From contig JAHIVC010000054.1 in NCBI GenBank assembly GCA_018816945.1, forward strand, positions 1 through 39,280: a stretch of DNA of 39,280 nucleotides, written 5' to 3'. The notes below the pieces were generated by a model. That model saw only the letters and a program-made list of their open reading frames with translations, was not told the DNA's origin and made no database searches. Positions within the stretch are counted from its first letter, which is position 1. Every line of letters begins with the position of its first letter. A program made the position numbers and the translations under genes. Shown here in pieces: positions 35,301 through 39,280 of the stretch. This DNA comes from Bacteroidota bacterium. GTDB lineage: Bacteria > Bacteroidota > Bacteroidia > Bacteroidales > GCA-2711565.

Positions 35301-35759
35301 TATTCGGGATCTGATGAATTAAAAATTTATTTCGAGCCAATGTATTTGGATGGAGCCATTATCAATGAATGCACCTTTAATGATCAACCTTTATCCTGGC
35401 CAAAGGAGAATGGAATGGTTGAACTTAAATTAAAAAAACCTTCAAAACTTACCATTACTTATGATGGCGGTATTTCGGTTTTACCTTTAATTCAAAACCC
35501 TCAGCCGGGAGATAATGCAGCAGGAACAAGGATTATATCAGCCACCTTAAAAGATAATATATATGAAATCCTGCTCGAAGCTCCGGCTAATTCAAAAGCA
35601 AATATTCAATTTTACAGTGATTTTAAGGTTACAGGAATTGAAAACGCCTCGATTGTTTCAAAATCGAATCATACTTATGAAATAGCAGTTAATTTTGCTA
35701 ATTCTACCGAAAAATATGACCGGATCAAAGTTTATCTTCACTTGGAAGACAATCAATAA
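32361..35759 (+). CDS. Membrane-anchored ThuA/glutaminase-like domain plus six-hairpin glycosidase
   Basis: The 1132-residue protein starts with one membrane segment (LFLVGLILGMILIYLFG, about residues 15-31). Residues ~38-265 look like a ThuA/class I glutaminase-like αβ domain (GISIGILVTEE, DFDIIWFHYAD, YVEAGGNLLLTQEAF, GKGKVLAIGAYALF). After a β-rich region comes an (α/α)6 barrel (~560-960) resembling amylo-α-1,6-glucosidase/GH15/GH63-type enzymes: GYAWYFGRDSEWSSFA (D613), NNTNVGHGWVEGG (E721), HTGSVWPLYTGW and CWSETMAVQPL. A β-sandwich ends the protein. D613 and E721 are candidate functional acids. The gene begins 3 nt after the previous stop. The substrate is unknown; a second, glucan- or rhamnose-type linkage is possible. 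Confidence 0.75.
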   Translation: METTEGKKSWFRSELFLVGLILGMILIYLFGPFQNGGISIGILVTEEMNSDPEVQAAFQFLDRGDVYDPQKIFLNEIISGNTKLEDFDIIWFHYADSLGIPMAFNSPELIGFINEYVEAGGNLLLTQEAFTYLHTLGLETSIAQLEYANAVDDGYGRKLGYHAYIDHPLFKNLHGGAYVFNPFLDQKTRVRGYFGDEKLNGKVIGIDWSYITFNEKKKLILEYEKGKGKVLAIGAYALFNIQNHNWDEFGQLMNNTFFYLKGTEALQEFYWTKDRGIVESYDSEQKAFIYPKPNKLEIKSSDLQFNFDNKTNEFWDLTGERMMVMGHEKSGIDEIWAHPFMAIKDYRVGIKFPDKKDVIWLSDVNPKITITPASLVRKYNLGEFQLTELISVHHEKPQTLIHYEFEGDAKAEIFIGFNSNLRLMWPYSEKVIGGINYAWNDSVNAFIIKDMADNFNALVGMNRKPERQMIGKYDSILYKNEDFQFTETEKLQCGALAVFKADQSLDVVIAASHFADPNAIEYLKTGLESPASIYENSHNYYSNLLKNKLMITSPDTDLNIGYRWAIIGTDRHFTNTPGIGKSLVAGIGNTVRGWWGGHAVNGRPGYAWYFGRDSEWSSFAINAYGDYEKVKDVLKMLISYQHMNGKIFHELTTSGAVHYDAADATPLFVILAGKYMRASGDQDFIKKNWNAILKAINYCYSTDPDKDFLINNTNVGHGWVEGGFLFGGKTTLYLAACWAEALSEASYMTGIMGMKDENKKYTDEASKVTDLVQELFWNEKTSFYNHSLNTDGSFIEEKTVMPAIPMYFGQLKTEKTGNMLNEFASNNFTANWGSRIVGEDSKHFNPGGYHTGSVWPLYTGWVSLAEFKYGNHVQAYSHLMNNINVYKFWAKGFIEEVLHGTEYRPIGVCAHQCWSETMAVQPLIEGMLGLEVDANLNTLKLGPSVPANWDYYKIENINIGKNTLHYEMQRNENKVTYTFNYSGSDELKIYFEPMYLDGAIINECTFNDQPLSWPKENGMVELKLKKPSKLTITYDGGISVLPLIQNPQPGDNAAGTRIISATLKDNIYEILLEAPANSKANIQFYSDFKVTGIENASIVSKSNHTYEIAVNFANSTEKYDRIKVYLHLEDNQ

Positions 35760-36172
35760 ATTTCAGCATCTTTCTTGGTTTTACTAGTAAAATTTATTGT
35801 TTGAGGTTACCTTATCACAGATCTGGAATTTTGCTAGCTGAAATAGTTTTTCCTTAAATGCATTTAATCGATCTATAAATGAACTTGTCGAAACCCGATA
35901 CATCTGGTCGAATAGTTTTTCCACCCTTATTTTTATTGGTTAATATTGAAATGTATTTAGCATTTGATAAACATAGTGGTCTTATTAACAAATGAATACA
36001 AAATTATGGGACTCACAGGGCGAAGCGTTCCCCCTACCTTCTTAGCATAGTTTTATTCCACGTTAAAAGCGGTTGAAGGTTTCATTTGAAATTTGCAGCT
36101 CTAATCCATCAAAATTTGTAAATTTATCTGATGTTCATTTTGTAGTCGATTAAACAAAACCCTTTTTAATAC
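35760..36172. other. 413-bp noncoding region between the carbohydrate operon and the sensor kinase
   Basis: I see no gene here. Near the left end are a 14-bp palindrome TTTTACTAGTAAAA (35779-35792) and an 8-bp inverted repeat ATTTCAGC/GCTGAAAT (35760-35767 and 35837-35844) followed by AGTTTTT, a weak terminator candidate. A 12-bp direct repeat AATAGTTTTTCC occurs at 35842-35853 and 35911-35922. No TAnnTTTG box stands before the kinase gene. Confidence 0.5.
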
Positions 36173-37267
36173 ATGGGCCAAATGTCAGGATTTAACCGAT
36201 TAATTAAAAATATATTATCAAAGCGACCCGGCTTTTGGTTTTTTCAAATCATCGGTTGGTCACTGTTGATCATATATTATGATACATCTTATCGTCCGTA
36301 TATGTATCTGTATAAAGTGCCTTACTTTTGGGTTTTAGCTGCACTAATTGGTTTTTTCTTTTCATTACTATTGCGAAAATGGTACAGAATATTTTACAAA
36401 CAACGCCTGAATATATACTATATCACAATACTTGTTACTTTAAGTTCATTGACAGTGGCTGTTATATGGGTAATCATCCGGGCTGGAATATTAACGCAAA
36501 TTGAAAAATATTTCAATAACGGAATAGGCTCTGATGTTGATATTTATGCAGATAATTTATCATATAAAATTATTTTTTGGGTTGCGGATAAATTTTGGCC
36601 CTTGCTGGTGTGGAGTACATTATACTTCGGCATTAAGCTCTGGCAGGATTTGGATGATGAAAGAGAGCGTGGCGAAAAAGCATTATTACTGGCTCAAACT
36701 GCCCAGCTCAGAATGCTACGCTATCAATTAAATCCACATTTTTTGTTCAATTCCCTTAGCTCCATCCAGGCACTGATTTATGATGATCCTAAGCATGCCG
36801 ATTTAATGCTTACCGAACTATCTGATTTTTTGCGTTTTACGCTTCATGATAAAGAAAAACTTTATATTCCTCTCAGGGATGAGGTGGTCATCATCCAAAA
36901 GTATTTATCAATGGAAAAAAGGCGATTCCCTGATCGGCTTAATTATTCTGTGACTTTTACCGAAGAGGCAGCTAAGCAAGAGGTGGTTGCTTTCATTCTT
37001 CAGCCATTTGTTGAAAATGCAGTTAAATATGGGATGAGAACCTCGCCCGAAAAATTGTTAATCGATATAAAAGGATTTATTCATGACAAAAAATTAGTGC
37101 TGGAAATCATGAACAGCGGTAAATGGATAGAGCAAGGATCAAATGAAGGTACCGGCATCAGAAATGTGATCGAACGGCTTCAGAATGCTTATACTGATAA
37201 GTTTAAAATTTTTATTGATAAAGGCATTGATTCTGTTATCGTGAGTATCGAAATTTCAATTAAATGA
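36173..37267 (+). CDS. LytS/YehU-type sensor histidine kinase
   Basis: The 364-residue protein has four membrane segments in its first ~165 residues (about 24-40, 50-68, 83-105, 142-160) and no evident periplasmic sensor domain. The His_kinase core reads LRYQLNPHFLFNSLSSIQAL, with phospho-acceptor H189, followed by a HATPase region (ILQPFVENAVKYGM and EGTGIRNVIERL). This is the LytS-like class that works with LytTR regulators. The response regulator gene follows after 102 nt on the same strand. The signal is unknown. The ATG at 36173 is used; M4 is an alternative. Confidence 0.93.
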   Translation: MGQMSGFNRLIKNILSKRPGFWFFQIIGWSLLIIYYDTSYRPYMYLYKVPYFWVLAALIGFFFSLLLRKWYRIFYKQRLNIYYITILVTLSSLTVAVIWVIIRAGILTQIEKYFNNGIGSDVDIYADNLSYKIIFWVADKFWPLLVWSTLYFGIKLWQDLDDERERGEKALLLAQTAQLRMLRYQLNPHFLFNSLSSIQALIYDDPKHADLMLTELSDFLRFTLHDKEKLYIPLRDEVVIIQKYLSMEKRRFPDRLNYSVTFTEEAAKQEVVAFILQPFVENAVKYGMRTSPEKLLIDIKGFIHDKKLVLEIMNSGKWIEQGSNEGTGIRNVIERLQNAYTDKFKIFIDKGIDSVIVSIEISIK

Positions 37268-37369
37268 TGAAAAATGGCTATTTTGAGCAGTGAATGACGA
37301 CTGGTATTTTTTATCACAGATTTTCCCTGATCATGCATCAGTTATTTTTAAATAATTAATGTACTAAAG

Positions 37370-38092
37370 ATGAAAAAGTGTACAGCCTATATCGTGGATG
37401 ATGAGCCACTGGCAATCCGATCACTAACCAAAAAACTGGAAGATTTTCCTGAAATTGAGTTAGTTGGGCAGTCAACCAGAATGCCAAAAGCCATTGTTGA
37501 AATCGAAACCTTCAAGCCGGATATTCTTTTCCTCGATATTCAACTCATGGAAGGAACGGGATTCGATCTTTTGAATCAGATAAATTTTGCGGGCCAGGTC
37601 ATTTTTGTAACTGCATTTGATGAATACGCTTTCCGGGCTTTCGAAATAAATGCGCTCGATTATATTCTTAAACCGGTTTCGAATGAACGACTTAAATCTG
37701 CCCTTGAAAAGTTAAGCGATAAAAATATCGATAACAATAAACAAGGCATAAGGTACAAAATAACGGATAGAATACTCATATTAGAACGTCACAATATGAA
37801 ATTTGTGTTGGTAAGCTCTATAGAAATAATCGAAGCTTCCAGAGATTATACTACCATCAAAACCAGTGAAGGTAAAAGTCATCTGATACTGAGGTCAATG
37901 AGGGAGTGGGAAGAATCTTTGCCGTCTGAACATTTTATCAGGATTCACAGGTCCTATATCGTCAACATCAACAATATTATCAGTATCGAACGTACTTCTT
38001 CTTCAACAGGAAGGGTCTTTCTTAAAAATTTTACCAACCCCATTACTTTGTCAAGAACCTATTATAAGAATGCCAGAATAAATTACTTGTAG
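37370..38092 (+). CDS. LytTR-family response regulator
   Basis: The 240-residue protein has an N-terminal receiver domain (about 4-118; VDDEP near the start, phospho-acceptor D56 in ILFLDIQL, TAFDEYAFRAFEINALDYILKP) and a C-terminal LytTR DNA-binding domain (about 135-240; IEASRDYTTIKTSEG, LPSEHFIRIHRSYIVNINNI). It is the natural partner of the preceding LytS-like kinase. LytTR proteins bind short imperfect direct repeats; no such pair was identified with confidence in the neighbouring intergenic regions. Its targets could include the small secreted protein gene that follows after 57 nt. Confidence 0.94.
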   Translation: MKKCTAYIVDDEPLAIRSLTKKLEDFPEIELVGQSTRMPKAIVEIETFKPDILFLDIQLMEGTGFDLLNQINFAGQVIFVTAFDEYAFRAFEINALDYILKPVSNERLKSALEKLSDKNIDNNKQGIRYKITDRILILERHNMKFVLVSSIEIIEASRDYTTIKTSEGKSHLILRSMREWEESLPSEHFIRIHRSYIVNINNIISIERTSSSTGRVFLKNFTNPITLSRTYYKNARINYL

Positions 38093-38149
38093 ATATCATT
38101 TACTTCATTCTTTGTTTCAATAAATTATTAATCATTTAATTTTTAATCT

Positions 38150-38686
38150 ATGAAATCATTATTAGCAAAAATTTTGCTTGTTATTGTCATGACAATATTT
38201 GCAAATCCAATCATTTCCGCTCAGGAACTTAACAAGAATTTGGAGGTTCTCAAACCATTACTGAATAAGACCTGGGAAGGTAAACTAAAAGCACCGGATG
38301 GCTCTGCCGAATTTACCGTTGTAAGAACCTATGAATTAATGGATAAGGGCACGATTATAAAATGTACTAAAAAGAATGCCGATCTTGGTGGATATGGTGA
38401 AGGTTACTTTTATTGGGACGATCTTGAAAAGAAAATAGCTTTCTTTTTTATCGAAACGAATGGGGTTTTCAATACAGGCTTTGTTTCTGTTGAGAAGGAT
38501 GTAATTACAATTGAAGGCAAGATGACATGGCCGTCCCAGACCAACCCTCAGGTTAAGCAATCTTTTGATTTTAAAAACACTTTTGAGTTTACTGAAGAAG
38601 GAAAATTGATAGATAAGTGGTTCCAAAATGCTTTCGGACCATGGAGGCCGGGGCATACGATTGAATTTAAAATGGTCAAAAAATGA
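38150..38686 (+). CDS. Small secreted protein, lipocalin-like fold suspected
   Basis: The 178-residue product has a clear signal peptide (LAKILLVIVMTIFANPIISA, cleavage probably before QE). The mature part is β-rich with short antiparallel strands: LNKTWEGKLKAPDG, FTVVRTYELMDKGTIIK, GEGYFYWDDLEKKIAFF, GFVSVEKDVITIEGKM. This pattern resembles DUF1579- or lipocalin-like proteins, but I do not recognise a precise family. It follows the LytTR regulator by 57 nt and may be transcribed with it or controlled by it. No function is assigned. Confidence 0.7.
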   Translation: MKSLLAKILLVIVMTIFANPIISAQELNKNLEVLKPLLNKTWEGKLKAPDGSAEFTVVRTYELMDKGTIIKCTKKNADLGGYGEGYFYWDDLEKKIAFFFIETNGVFNTGFVSVEKDVITIEGKMTWPSQTNPQVKQSFDFKNTFEFTEEGKLIDKWFQNAFGPWRPGHTIEFKMVKK

Positions 38687-38957
38687 TGATTGAGTAGTTG
38701 TATTTGCTTGCCAATTATAAGAGCGATTTTATCACAATTGCTAATTTTTGCCGATTTTAACTCAAATAACCTTTTTACAGATCAAATTTCAAATCGATCT
38801 GATTTATTGTCAAAAAAATTGAAATAAGATTTGTCGCTACATATTACCTCTTGTCGATGTATTATTTGCCTGGTATAATTAGCTGATATCATGGTAACTT
38901 ATATATTCATAATAACGTCGTATTAAAAAAGTAATGGTATAATATAAAATATAAGTC

Positions 38958-39280
38958 ATGAAAAATATGTTACTGCTTTGGTTTGTATGTATATTTTTTG
39001 CCAACAATATATTAAGCCAAACAGAAGGGGAGTGGAAGCAGGATATTGATTTATTGGTTAGTAAAATTGAACAATATCATCCCATGCCCTGGACTAAAAT
39101 CTCTCAAAAACAGTTTGAAGATAAAGCAGAAAATTTAAAATTAAACTTAAATCTTTGGGATAATGAAAAAATTACACTTGAGATATTAAAGCTTGTCGCA
39201 TCAATAAAGGATGGTCACACACAAGTGTTACTTGATAATCAGGATAATTTCAATCTGTGGTTCCCTGTCAGGATCGATCT
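38958..39280 (+). CDS. N-terminal part of an S41-type (C-terminal processing) peptidase-like protein, cut by window edge
   Basis: An ATG at 38958 opens a frame that runs to the window end (107 codons). It starts with a signal peptide (LLLWFVCIFFANNILS, then QTEGEW). The next ~75 residues, with DLLVSKIEQYHPMPW, EILKLVASIKDGHTQVLL and WFPVRI, match the helical N-terminal domain that precedes the catalytic core of Bacteroidota S41 peptidases; LxxxIxDGHT is the typical signature. The PDZ and catalytic parts would be outside the window. The 271 bp before it hold no gene. Confidence 0.75.
   Translation, partial: MKNMLLLWFVCIFFANNILSQTEGEWKQDIDLLVSKIEQYHPMPWTKISQKQFEDKAENLKLNLNLWDNEKITLEILKLVASIKDGHTQVLLDNQDNFNLWFPVRID

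Noticed and set aside
38778-38801. CAGATC/GATCTG inverted repeat after the small secreted protein gene
   Set aside because: The stem is only 6 bp with a 12-nt loop and no T-run, so it is not convincing as a terminator or operator.

Overview
The window comes from an AT-rich genome of the phylum Bacteroidota. The evidence is a type IX secretion (T9SS) C-terminal sorting domain on the β-helix protein (6534-8711), a fused SecDF, an OmpA protein of TPR/PD40/CRD/OmpA layout, the Bacteroidota form of PurM, lipoproteins with short lipoboxes, little Shine-Dalgarno signal, and several TAnnTTTG -7 promoter boxes. I cannot place it below phylum with confidence.

Left part (1-16200). The left edge holds the last 36 codons of a DDE/rve-type transposase. 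Then come a Methyltransf_32-like methyltransferase, a DUF554 membrane protein, IlvE with a clear terminator, a cupin and a small lipoprotein. On the minus strand lie purM, prfA and pyrF, with an oppositely oriented T9SS-secreted β-helix gene between purM and prfA. Upstream of purM is an OmpA-family envelope protein whose C-terminus looks like a retropepsin domain without its catalytic aspartate, then tatA and secDF.

Middle (16200-25000). About 0.9 kb of mostly noncoding DNA contains a cluster of GC-rich hairpins and a possible long leader. It precedes a tight polyamine operon: a fold-III arginine decarboxylase, agmatinase, a deoxyhypusine-synthase-like protein that lacks the catalytic lysine, and a small acidic protein. 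A DUF559 endonuclease follows; its 3' end runs into a C-rich repeat that occurs again, inverted, about 100 bp downstream. Next are an aldo/keto reductase and a Nat-type ABC exporter pair.

Right part (25200-39280). After a NucA-type nuclease lipoprotein comes a four-gene carbohydrate operon: GH127 lipoprotein, aldose 1-epimerase lipoprotein, a TIM-barrel protein fused to an FGE-like domain that lacks the FGE cysteines, and a membrane-anchored protein joining a ThuA/glutaminase-like domain to a six-hairpin glycosidase. No SusC/SusD pair is visible. A LytS/LytTR two-component pair, a small secreted protein and the start of an S41-type peptidase complete the window.

The most unusual items are the DUF559-repeat pairing, the lysine-less deoxyhypusine-synthase-like protein in a polyamine operon, the pseudo-retropepsin tail on the OmpA protein, and the two multidomain proteins of the carbohydrate operon.
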